5,535 nt of DNA from Acidobacteriaceae bacterium (GTDB lineage Bacteria > Acidobacteriota > Terriglobia > Bryobacterales > Bryobacteraceae). Positions 1-5,412 of this stretch are shown piece after piece. The notes beneath the pieces are model-generated. The model was not told the origin of the DNA and made no database searches. It saw nothing but the letters and a program-made list of their open reading frames with translations. Positions within the stretch are counted from its first letter, which is position 1; every line of letters begins with the position of its first letter. Where the stretch lies: positions 1 through 5,535 of the forward strand of contig JAFAZU010000584.1 in NCBI GenBank assembly GCA_019239585.1, read 5' to 3'. The position numbers and the translations under genes were made by a program.

Positions 1-1
1 G

Positions 2-97
2 CTCAAGACCATCGAAGGCCACCTCTCGCGCGCATACGACAAGCTCGGAATCTCCAGCCGCGCCCAATTGTCACCGATCCTCGAATCGAAAAGATGA
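2..97 (+). CDS. LuxR-type HTH regulator, C-terminal end (partial)
   Basis: Frame 2 is open from the left edge and encodes 31 residues, reading LKTIEGHLSRAYDKLGISSR and then about 11 more before a TGA stop. This matches the last two helices of a LuxR/GerE-type DNA-binding domain: the end of the recognition helix (KTIEGHLS), then the 'YxKLGIxSRAQL' dimerisation helix. Such domains bind DNA as the output module of response regulators or of large MalT/AAA-type regulators. Everything upstream is outside the window, so the sensory part and overall class cannot be told. The next gene is on the same strand 266 bases away, so control of it by this regulator is possible but not shown. Confidence 0.85.
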   Translation, partial: LKTIEGHLSRAYDKLGISSRAQLSPILESKR

Positions 98-166
98 GGG
101 TGCGAGGCGGAAAAGCTAGACTGCCGCCCTTCTATCGAAGGGTCCCGGGCGCATGCGGTTCTTCAG
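97..166 (+). repeat. Imperfect direct repeat, copy 1
   Basis: This ~70-bp segment begins at the stop codon of the LuxR-type gene and recurs at 279-349, with an offset of 182-183 bases. By hand alignment about 52 of 70 positions agree with one single-base gap in an A-run. The best-kept core is GCCGCCC-(T/C)-TCTATCGAAG (123-140). The segment contains short palindromes, CCCGGG and CGCATGCG. In copy 2 the same sequence leads into the ribosome binding site of the SnoaL-like gene. Copy 1 could therefore be a duplicated 5' leader or promoter whose gene has been lost. No ribosome binding site or convincing gene follows copy 1. Confidence 0.65.
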
Positions 167-278
167 CCCCGTCTTTCGGTACTCGAAATCGTTATGGGGT
201 CCGATAGTAGCACGTAGTCTGAACGACTTTATCTCTGGCGTGTTGGTCCACCGCTAGCTGACAACCGAGCGAAATATC

Positions 279-349
279 AGGGTGCCCAGCCGAAAAAAGT
301 AGGGTGCCGCCCCTCTATCGAAGCGCCCTTCGCGCGTGCGATCTTTCAG
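279..349 (+). repeat. Imperfect direct repeat, copy 2, leader of SnoaL-like gene
   Basis: This is the second copy of the ~70-bp repeat at 97-166. It ends four bases before the ribosome binding site of the SnoaL-like gene, so it is probably the promoter region or 5' untranslated leader of that gene. The conserved core (306-323) includes CTATCGAAG. Two copies of a regulator site are an alternative reading, but no clear dyad resembling a known operator was recognised. Confidence 0.65.
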
Positions 350-352
350 CTT

Positions 353-357
353 GGAGG
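353..357 (+). promoter_or_regulatory. Ribosome binding site of the SnoaL-like gene
   Basis: GGAGG lies six bases before the ATG at 364. It decides the start: an in-frame GTG at 304 would make the protein 20 residues longer, but that extension lies inside the direct repeat and has no ribosome binding site at the right distance. A GTG at 361 is too close to the GGAGG. Confidence 0.8.
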
Positions 358-363
358 TTCGTG

Positions 364-894
364 ATGACAGCACGCGACGCTTTCGAGAGAGGGACAAACA
401 GTTTCAACGCACACGATATCCAGGGGTTTCGAGCGGTGTTGACCGACGACGTCGTCTTCGAAGCGCCCGGCGCGCGCGGGCTGGGAAAGGCCGCTTGCGC
501 GGAGTTCTTCGGAAGCTGGTTCGCCACGTTTCCGGACGCGCACGTCGAAGTAAACAATGTTCAATTCTTCGATGACATGGCGGTCGAGGAGGGCACGTTT
601 ACGGGCACACACCATGGTGTGCTGCCGACGCCTACTGGTGACATCCCACCAACCGGCCGCTCCGTCCAAGTGAATTACATCCAAGTGATCCGCTTCCGCC
701 ATGGCAAGCATTCCTCGTTCCACCTGGCGTTTGACCGGCTGCTGATGCTGGAGCAACTCGGCCTCATGCCGGCACCGGTGGTGGGAACGTACCTGCCAGA
801 TCTAAACGCGGGACTCGTGCTGAAGGGTAAACCCCGATTCGGCACAAACAATTCAAAAGGCACAACTCAAGAAAGGACAAATTATGAGCAATGA
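364..894 (+). CDS. SnoaL-like / ester-cyclase family protein (NTF2 fold)
   Basis: The product is a 176-residue soluble protein without a signal peptide. Residues 1-136 look like a full SnoaL-like domain: an N-terminal helix with 'FNAHDIQGFRAVLTDDVVFEAPG' character (14-36); 'FFGSWFATFPDAHVEV' (48-63); 'EEGTFTGTHHGVL' (75-87); 'IPPTGRSV' (94-101); and 'FDRLLMLEQLG' (123-133), whose Asp124 sits where SnoaL-type cyclases carry a catalytic acid. The fold is a cone-shaped hydrophobic pocket used by polyketide cyclases, isomerases and many uncharacterised proteins, so the exact reaction cannot be named. Residues 137-176 form a low-complexity tail beyond the usual ~140 residues, which may be recruited non-coding sequence. 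The end overlaps the next gene by 11 bases, suggesting coupled translation. The family call is firm; the substrate is unknown. Confidence 0.85.
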   Translation: MTARDAFERGTNSFNAHDIQGFRAVLTDDVVFEAPGARGLGKAACAEFFGSWFATFPDAHVEVNNVQFFDDMAVEEGTFTGTHHGVLPTPTGDIPPTGRSVQVNYIQVIRFRHGKHSSFHLAFDRLLMLEQLGLMPAPVVGTYLPDLNAGLVLKGKPRFGTNNSKGTTQERTNYEQ

Positions 895-2026
895 CATTCA
901 AATGGGCGCTATCAATGAAGCTGGCGCACAATCCAATCTGGTCGGCAAAGCAAATTCCGATGGAGTTCAAGGGCTTGGTGCTGGCAGCTTCTCTGGGGTT
1001 GCCGGTTTTGGAGATCCCAAAGGGAGTGGCCCAGGAATCATCGGCACAGGCCAAGGCCCGGGCGCTCCGGGTGTGAAAGGTATCGGATTCGAAGGCATTG
1101 ACAGTTCTTCCATTACCGCGTGCGGCGTTTATGGTCAAGCTGGCAGAAGGAATTCCGACGGAACGGCGAATTGCAATGGTGTTGAAGGCCGTGGCAGCGG
1201 GACCTATGCAGGGGTGGCAGGGTTCGGAGATGTAAGCCTCAGCGCGGCAGGCGGTATCGGAATCTACGCGCAGGGCGGAGCGCCGTTGGCGACTTCTGGC
1301 CAGCCCGGTGGTCCAGGCGTCTATGCAGTCGGTTTTGGAGGTCCTCTATACACGCCCCTTAACGAAACGGCCGGAGTTTATGGCGTGGGAGGTGTCAGCG
1401 ATGGTCCGGGTGTTCTTGGTCAGGGCACAACCGTTCTGGCCGACGGAGTTCGCGGCTCTGCCACTGGCGGTAGCGGAGTGCATGGCATCTCTGGCTCTGG
1501 CTCGGGGGTGAAGGCTGAATCGAACAGCGGCGTCGGTGTGCAAGCTTCATCCAGTAGCGGCACCGGTGTGGTCGCCACAGGCGGACAGTTCGGTCTCATT
1601 GCCAGCACCAATCTCCCGGGCGGTCTCGCCGCTCGCTTCGACGGAAAAGTTTTAATCAACGGCAGCTTGACCATTGTCGGCGGCAAGAAGTCGGCAGCCG
1701 TGCCCTTTCCGGATGGGTCTCATCGGCTGCTGTATTGTGTCGAAAGTCCAGAAAGCTGGTTCGAGGATTTCGGCTTCGGACAACTAGTGAATGGCCAAGC
1801 TGAGGTTCATCTCGATCCGGGTTTTAGCTCCATCATTGCTGACGGCGACTATCACGTTGCGATCACCGAATACGAAGATCACAACGCCCTCTATATAACG
1901 AAGCGAAGCAGTACCGGTTTCACTGTTCGATCCAAAACCGCGAAGGCAAACGGCGCGTTCAGCTATCGAGTGACCGCTAAACGCAAAGACATCCTCGCGC
2001 CGCGGTTTGAGGAAGTCTCCCTGTGA
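884..2026 (+). CDS. Gly-rich 'GVxG' repeat protein with conserved C-terminal domain
   Basis: The product is 380 residues with no signal peptide or membrane segment. Residues about 27-245 are rich in Gly, Ser, Ala and Val, with recurring GV-x-G/A units (GVQG, GVAG, GVKG, GVYG, GVEG, GVLG, GVRG, GVHG, GVKA, GVVA). This pattern is typical of beta-helical or fibre-like stalks in tail-fibre-related and surface proteins. Residues about 266-370 form a distinct domain with 'DGSHRLLYCVESPESWFEDFG' character (278-297), 'GQAEVHLDPGF', 'YHVAITEY' and a closing 'FSYRVTAKRKDI'. I recall this domain from many Acidobacteriota and Chloroflexota repeat proteins, sometimes ahead of a peptidase S74 domain, which is absent here. 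The ATG at 884 has GAAAGGA six bases upstream and lies within the end of the SnoaL gene. The role is unknown; a self-assembling or trimeric fibre is an inference. Confidence 0.85.
   Translation: MSNDIQMGAINEAGAQSNLVGKANSDGVQGLGAGSFSGVAGFGDPKGSGPGIIGTGQGPGAPGVKGIGFEGIDSSSITACGVYGQAGRRNSDGTANCNGVEGRGSGTYAGVAGFGDVSLSAAGGIGIYAQGGAPLATSGQPGGPGVYAVGFGGPLYTPLNETAGVYGVGGVSDGPGVLGQGTTVLADGVRGSATGGSGVHGISGSGSGVKAESNSGVGVQASSSSGTGVVATGGQFGLIASTNLPGGLAARFDGKVLINGSLTIVGGKKSAAVPFPDGSHRLLYCVESPESWFEDFGFGQLVNGQAEVHLDPGFSSIIADGDYHVAITEYEDHNALYITKRSSTGFTVRSKTAKANGAFSYRVTAKRKDILAPRFEEVSL
962..1231 (+). repeat. Internal duplication in the Gly-rich protein
   Basis: Residues 27-44 (962-1015) and 99-116 (1178-1231) follow one pattern: GVxGxGxGxxxGVAGFGD. 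Each is preceded by an NSDG motif (residues 24-27 and 90-93), but the second copy has an extra TANCNG between NSDG and the next GV. This points to an ancestral duplication of a unit of about 70 residues, now diverged at DNA level. Confidence 0.65.
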
Positions 2027-2096
2027 CGCAGGCCTGAGGCGCCGGTCACATGCTCGCGCGCACCTTTAAACAGTTCAACTTTCATTGGGGATATTT

Positions 2097-3344
2097 ATGA
2101 AATTCTTTCTCTTTAATCGGCTGATCGTGGCTGGACTTCTCGCAGTCCTACAAGTAAGTGCTCAGAATGTCGCGACGACCTGGAACTCGATTGCAGCAAA
2201 GACCATTGCGCAGAGCGGCAACAAAGACTTCGTTGCACCTGGTGTCTGGTTCGCCTACGTCAGCATTGCTGTCTACGATGCCGTAAACGCTGTCCATCAT
2301 CACCAGTTCGAGCCCTTCTACTACACGGGCAGGGGCCCGGGCGGTGCCTCGGATGAGGCTGCTGCTGCAGCGGCGGCGCACCGTGTACTGGTGTACTACT
2401 TTCCCGCGCAAGAGCAAGATCTCGACGCACGGTTCATCAACTCGCTCAGTTCGATTCTGGCGGATGCAACCGCTAAGGCCCAGGGTGTAGCGGTCGGTGA
2501 AGCGGCTGCAGATGCGCTGATTTCTGAGCGCGCGGGAGATGGTCTCCAGGCCGATGTGCCTTATACGCCGGGCAATGGGCCTGGCGCATGGCAGCCGACG
2601 CCGCCACTTTTTCTACCACCGGCAACACCTTGGCTCGGCCAGATGCGCCCCTTCACCATGACAATCGCCCGCCAGTTTTTGCCCACTGGGCCCACTGCGC
2701 TCAGCAGTGAGGAATGGGTTACCAACTACAACGTCACTCGGCTGTTTGGAGACGCGAATAGCTCCATTCGCACGCCGGGTGAGTCAGAAGTCGGGCTATT
2801 CTGGACGGAAAATGCGGCGCAGCAGTATAGTCGTGCGTTCGGGTACCTGAGCCAATACTACAAACTGGATCTCTTGAGTTCATCCCGGCTCCTGGCAGTT
2901 CTCTGGACCGGGTTTGCGGATGCGGGTATCGCCTGCTGGAATGCTAAGTACACGTATGGTTTTTGGCGGCCTATCACCGCGATCAGAGCTGGCGGCAGCA
3001 ATCCCGAACTGGCCGCCGACACAGACTGGACCTCTTTCAGTACGACTCCGAACCATCCGGAATACCCGGCGGGACACACCTGCCTGGCGGCCGTGCTATC
3101 CAGCCTGGTACAGCGCTTCTTTGCCAGCGCGAAAGTACACGTAACCGTCGACAGCCTGGCTTTCAGCGACGGAGTACATACGCATACGTTCGAAGACACA
3201 AAGGATTGGTTGAATGAGGTCTACTGGGCGAGAATCTTCACCGGAGCCCACTTCCCTCGTTCTCTCGAAGACGGCGCCACGATAGGGAAACAAGTTGCGG
3301 ACCAGCTTTTCAGAAATCATTTTCAACCAAAGGAGAGGGACTGA
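2097..3344 (+). CDS. Secreted vanadium-dependent haloperoxidase / PAP2-family protein
   Basis: The product is a 415-residue protein of the vanadium haloperoxidase/acid phosphatase superfamily. Known members oxidise halides with peroxide using bound vanadate, or act as phosphatases. Residues 1-22 form a Sec signal peptide (MKFF, hydrophobic core, cleavage after VSA). The oxyanion-site motifs are present: K-x6-RP with Lys284, Arg291 and Pro292; PAGH with His327; and R-x5-H with Arg379 and His385, the axial ligand position. The usual PSGH serine is Ala325. Length and the N-terminal helix 'AYVSIAVYDAVNAV' fit bacterial members. The ATG at 2097 is chosen because TTGGGG lies just upstream and the signal peptide begins there; an in-frame TTG at 2085 would overlap that site. 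The family is certain; halide preference, or whether it is a peroxidase at all, cannot be read from sequence. Confidence 0.9.
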   Translation: MKFFLFNRLIVAGLLAVLQVSAQNVATTWNSIAAKTIAQSGNKDFVAPGVWFAYVSIAVYDAVNAVHHHQFEPFYYTGRGPGGASDEAAAAAAAHRVLVYYFPAQEQDLDARFINSLSSILADATAKAQGVAVGEAAADALISERAGDGLQADVPYTPGNGPGAWQPTPPLFLPPATPWLGQMRPFTMTIARQFLPTGPTALSSEEWVTNYNVTRLFGDANSSIRTPGESEVGLFWTENAAQQYSRAFGYLSQYYKLDLLSSSRLLAVLWTGFADAGIACWNAKYTYGFWRPITAIRAGGSNPELAADTDWTSFSTTPNHPEYPAGHTCLAAVLSSLVQRFFASAKVHVTVDSLAFSDGVHTHTFEDTKDWLNEVYWARIFTGAHFPRSLEDGATIGKQVADQLFRNHFQPKERD

Positions 3345-3391
3345 TCCGCCACCTTCGCGTGTCAATACTACGGACGGTACTAAATAGTCGC

Positions 3392-3859
3392 ATGCTTACG
3401 GAAGTCTCACCCTCGCAAACAAATTCTCCCGAAGACACCCACGAGCCCCGGGTGACGTTTCGCGGCGTTGTGTATCCGTGGCACTTGGATTCCATGGACC
3501 ATATGAACGTCCAGCACTATATCGGTGTATTTGACCAATCGTCGTGGGTTCTTTTGGCCTCCCTCGGTCTGGACGCAACCTATTTTCGTGAAGCTTCGAG
3601 CGGTATGGCGGCACTCGAACAGACCGTTGAATATAAAGCAGAACTTCGCGCAGGCGACGTGTTTGAGATCCGCAGTTCCATCCTCGAAGTTCGCGAGAAG
3701 ACCATGCGGCTTCGTCACGACTTGTACAAGTCCGGAACCGGCACGCTCGCGGCCTCCACGACGATCGTGGGCGTGCACCTGGATATGAATACCCGCAGAG
3801 GCTCATTCATACCGGAGTCCGTGCGGCAACGAGCCTTGCGGTTTGGGGCCGACCATTGA
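3392..3859 (+). CDS. Hotdog-fold acyl-CoA thioesterase (4HBT-like)
   Basis: The product is a 155-residue cytoplasmic protein. Residues about 21-150 fit the 4-hydroxybenzoyl-CoA thioesterase/YbgC group, which hydrolyses acyl- or aroyl-CoA esters. The signature 'HLDSMDHMNVQHYIGVFDQ' (31-49) corresponds to the family's D-x-x-G-H-x-N-N-x-x-Y, with Asp33 as the likely catalytic acid; the usual Gly before His37 is Asp36. 'VEYKAELRAGD' and 'EVREKTMRLRHDLY' match the central strands. The start is uncertain. ATG 3392 is used, although it lacks a clear ribosome binding site. GTG 3359 adds 11 unconserved residues and also lacks one. A CTG at 3341 sits five bases after AGGAG (3331-3335) in the end of the haloperoxidase gene. 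Close spacing suggests co-transcription with that gene. The substrate is unknown. Confidence 0.85.
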   Translation: MLTEVSPSQTNSPEDTHEPRVTFRGVVYPWHLDSMDHMNVQHYIGVFDQSSWVLLASLGLDATYFREASSGMAALEQTVEYKAELRAGDVFEIRSSILEVREKTMRLRHDLYKSGTGTLAASTTIVGVHLDMNTRRGSFIPESVRQRALRFGADH

Positions 3860-3887
3860 GCGTATTTTCGGAATTCGCGAATTGACC

Positions 3888-4295
3888 ATGATCATGTCAA
3901 AGACTTCCAGGTTCTTGATTGCGTCCTGGGCCGTTTCCTGCAGCACTCTATTTTGTCAAACCGTGCCGCAAGACCGGGTTCGCGCTGAACTGGATCGCGC
4001 TATTCGGGCTCGTCTCGAAGCTTCGTATCCGGATTTCTGCCAGGGATTGGGCAGCGGGCGGATTTTTGACGTCCAAAACCAAGAGATCCGCATTGACGGG
4101 AATACCGCTACTGTTTCGTATGTGCTGGTCGTCTTTGAGAGCTGTGAAGAAGGCGCGCCTTACCAAGCCTTTCGCGAAACGGAAACTTGGATTGGCCGGA
4201 CCAACGCATGGAAACCGGTAGAGCGGTGTACCGGCCCAAAGGGTCGGGAAGATCAGAACATAACATCCGGCTTGCCGTCCGCCCGTCTCCCATAG
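3888..4295 (+). CDS. Small exported protein, shortened NTF2-like domain
   Basis: The product is 135 residues. Residues 1-24 look like an export signal: basic SKTSR, then a hydrophobic stretch. Cys18 follows AVS, a weak lipobox, so a lipoprotein is possible. After one helix (29-47), residues 66-117 resemble the second half of NTF2-like proteins of the DUF4440/CaMKII-association type: 'IRIDGNTATVSYVLVV', then 'RETETWIGRTNAWKPVERCTGP'. The first half of that fold, normally about 50 more residues, is mostly missing, so this is either a compact variant or a gene with an internal deletion. Cys51, Cys86 and Cys114 could form disulfides. The last ~10 residues run into the permease remnant and may derive from it. 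ATG 3894 is an equally good start; neither has a clear ribosome binding site. The gene begins 28 bases after the thioesterase stop. Confidence 0.65.
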   Translation: MIMSKTSRFLIASWAVSCSTLFCQTVPQDRVRAELDRAIRARLEASYPDFCQGLGSGRIFDVQNQEIRIDGNTATVSYVLVVFESCEEGAPYQAFRETETWIGRTNAWKPVERCTGPKGREDQNITSGLPSARLP

Positions 4296-4414
4296 CCCGG
4301 TCAAGATTCTCTTGGTAAGCAGATCATTGGTGGCTGGAATCGTGAGAACCCGATCATTATCGGAGTCGTCGGGAACAGTAAATACACAATATCCGCGAAG
4401 AGCTCAAGCCGATT
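4296..4414 (+). pseudogene. Remnant of an ADOP/MacB-type permease (periplasmic domain)
   Basis: Directly after the preceding stop, the same frame reads PGQDSLGKQIIGGWNRENP and then IIIGVVGNSKYT (4296-4388). Shifting to the next frame it continues NIREELKPI (4388-4414). Joined, this matches the periplasmic core of ADOP/MacB-like ABC permeases, whose consensus runs 'FPGxDPxGKxI...IVGVVGDxKYxxxREExxP'. A one-base deletion near 4386-4388 explains the frame change. Nothing before or after resembles the rest of the ~800-residue permease: no transmembrane segments and no ATPase. This is a short relic, not a functional gene. SARLP just upstream, in the tail of the previous protein, may be the decayed 'ARRLF' that normally precedes PGxD. 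The family call rests on recalled consensus, not a search. Confidence 0.65.
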
Positions 4415-4460
4415 CGTCGGCCCGGAGATGAACAAAGTTGATTCTAAATGGAAGCAAGCG

Positions 4461-4468
4461 AAAGGAGA
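4461..4468 (+). promoter_or_regulatory. Ribosome binding site selecting a TTG start
   Basis: AAAGGAGA lies five bases before TTG 4474, the best-spaced site in this region. It supports that codon over the in-frame ATG at 4504, whose upstream sequence (GGTTACACGTTG) has no such motif, and over the in-frame TTG at 4438. Confidence 0.7.
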
Positions 4469-4473
4469 CACTC

Positions 4474-4995
4474 TTGAAAAATTCATTGGTTGGTTACACG
4501 TTGATGGCCCAGGCACTCAACCGGCGTCGACTGCTCAAAGGGGCCGGCACCGTTCTGGAAGCAGGCGCTGCGCTCACGGTCTTACCCGAATCCGCGAGCG
4601 CGGACGATAGCGAGCCGTGTAGCATCGTCGGATTGTGGGCCGGTGTCGTCTCGGCACCGGGGAACCCGTTTCCCCCATTCCGCGTGTGGGACCTATGGGG
4701 GCCGGAAACCTGGATATCGAACGGACAGACGGACCTCACGTACACCGCCTTGCAAAGTTCATTGTTGGGCACATGGAAGCAAGTCGGGCGTGCCTCTTAC
4801 CGAGCTGTCGCGCGGTTCTGGAGTTATTCTTCCTCTGCCGTTCCCTCGGGCTTCGTCACGGTTGAGGCGATATTCACCTTGAGTGCGGATGGGAAAAAGT
4901 ACCAGGGCGTGGGGCCGCTGCAGTTCTTCGACACAAACGGCAATTCGTTAGGGCCGCCAGTGACTACCTATGACAACGGCGTACGCATCGCCTAA
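4474..4995 (+). CDS. Tat-exported small beta-rich (lipocalin-like) protein
   Basis: The product is 173 residues, starting at TTG because of its well-placed ribosome binding site. Residues 16-23 (NRRRLLKG) form a twin-arginine motif, followed by a hydrophobic stretch and a likely cleavage after ASA (41-43), so the protein should be exported folded. The mature part begins 'CSIVGLWAGVVSAPG' and contains 'FTLSADGKKYQGVGPLQFFDTNGN' near the end. This resembles a family of small secreted proteins with alternating strands (GxW at the first strand, 'LSADGxxFxGxxxxxFFDxxGN' at the penultimate) that look like a lipocalin/calycin-type beta barrel. Ligand binding is only an inference from the fold; no catalytic residues are apparent. 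It sits alone between two gene fragments. Confidence 0.75.
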   Translation: MKNSLVGYTLMAQALNRRRLLKGAGTVLEAGAALTVLPESASADDSEPCSIVGLWAGVVSAPGNPFPPFRVWDLWGPETWISNGQTDLTYTALQSSLLGTWKQVGRASYRAVARFWSYSSSAVPSGFVTVEAIFTLSADGKKYQGVGPLQFFDTNGNSLGPPVTTYDNGVRIA

Positions 4996-5022
4996 ACGAG
5001 ATCGCTCCTCCGCAAAAAGAGG

Positions 5023-5367
5023 ATGTTATTTGCGTGGGTTCCGTTTCCGGCACTGCTTCCGCGATGCGCGGCTGTGGCTCACCACGGAGGCATCGGAACC
5101 TTGGCCCATGCGGTGAAAGATGGCATTCCGCAATTCGTGGTGCCGCACGCACACGGCCAGCCGGATCATGCACTGCGCGTAGAGCGATTAGGGCTGGGCC
5201 GGAGCCTGTACCCGGAGAAGGATCGTTGCCGCGCGGCAACGATCCTCAAAGAGTTGCTGGAATCGGCCGTGATCCGCCAACGCTGCCGCGAGTACGGTGC
5301 ACAGATCGATGGCGCAGCAGCAGTCAAGAAATCGTGCTTGTTGTTAGAGTGGCTCGGGCGCGCATAG
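5023..5367 (+). pseudogene. C-terminal fragment of a family-1 (UGT-like) glycosyltransferase
   Basis: The open frame of 114 residues begins at 'WVPFPALLPRCAAVAHHGGIGT' (5-26), the nucleotide-sugar-binding region of UDP-glycosyltransferases of the sterol/macrolide type. It continues through 'GIPQFVVPHAHGQPDHALRVERLGLG' to a normal C-terminal helix ending in GRA. Intact relatives have about 400-430 residues, so the acceptor-binding N-terminal domain and part of the second domain are missing. The family's usual HDQ before PDN, which helps bind the sugar, reads His44-Gly45-Gln46, so the acidic residue is lost. The ATG has AAAAAGAGG directly against it, too close to work well as a ribosome binding site. 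The frame runs without interruption from the TAA of the upstream Tat-signal gene, nine codons away. A truncated, probably inactive relic is the best reading. Confidence 0.75.
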
Positions 5368-5412
5368 GCCTTTGGATCGGCTTCGGGCCGGCCGACAAAT
5401 CCGGAGCATTTC

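Noticed and set aside
153..257. A 34-codon open frame starting MRFFSPVF between the two direct repeats
   Set aside because: It has no ribosome binding site, begins inside repeat copy 1 and has no recognisable composition or family; chance is the simplest explanation.
304..363. N-terminal extension of the SnoaL-like protein from GTG 304
   Set aside because: The GGAGG at 353-357 fits ATG 364, and the extension is just the translated direct repeat.
346..1138. Long antisense open frames opposite the SnoaL-like and repeat-protein genes (346-756 and 764-1138)
   Set aside because: They are mirror frames of well-supported genes in GC-rich DNA, with no family resemblance.
884..1690. Collagen-like protein reading of the Gly-rich region
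   Set aside because: Glycine spacing is not a strict every-third-residue pattern; GV-x-G units fit beta-helical repeats better.
1679..2026. Peptidase S74 (intramolecular chaperone) domain at the end of the repeat protein
   Set aside because: The protein ends ten residues after the KRKDI motif, leaving no room for an S74 domain.
2027..2096. Promoter or terminator between the repeat-protein and haloperoxidase genes
   Set aside because: No convincing stem-loop with a T-run, and no well-spaced -35/-10 pair, was seen in these 70 bases.
3396..3806. Two antisense open frames across the thioesterase gene
   Set aside because: The plus-strand product has clear hotdog motifs, while the antisense peptides are Arg- and Ser-rich without domain features.
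5377..5395. Hairpin (CGGC-TTCG-G..CCG, flanked by TCGGC/GCCGA) between the convergent gene ends, as a terminator
   Set aside because: The stem is short, needs a bulge, and has no T-run on either side, so intrinsic termination is not supported.
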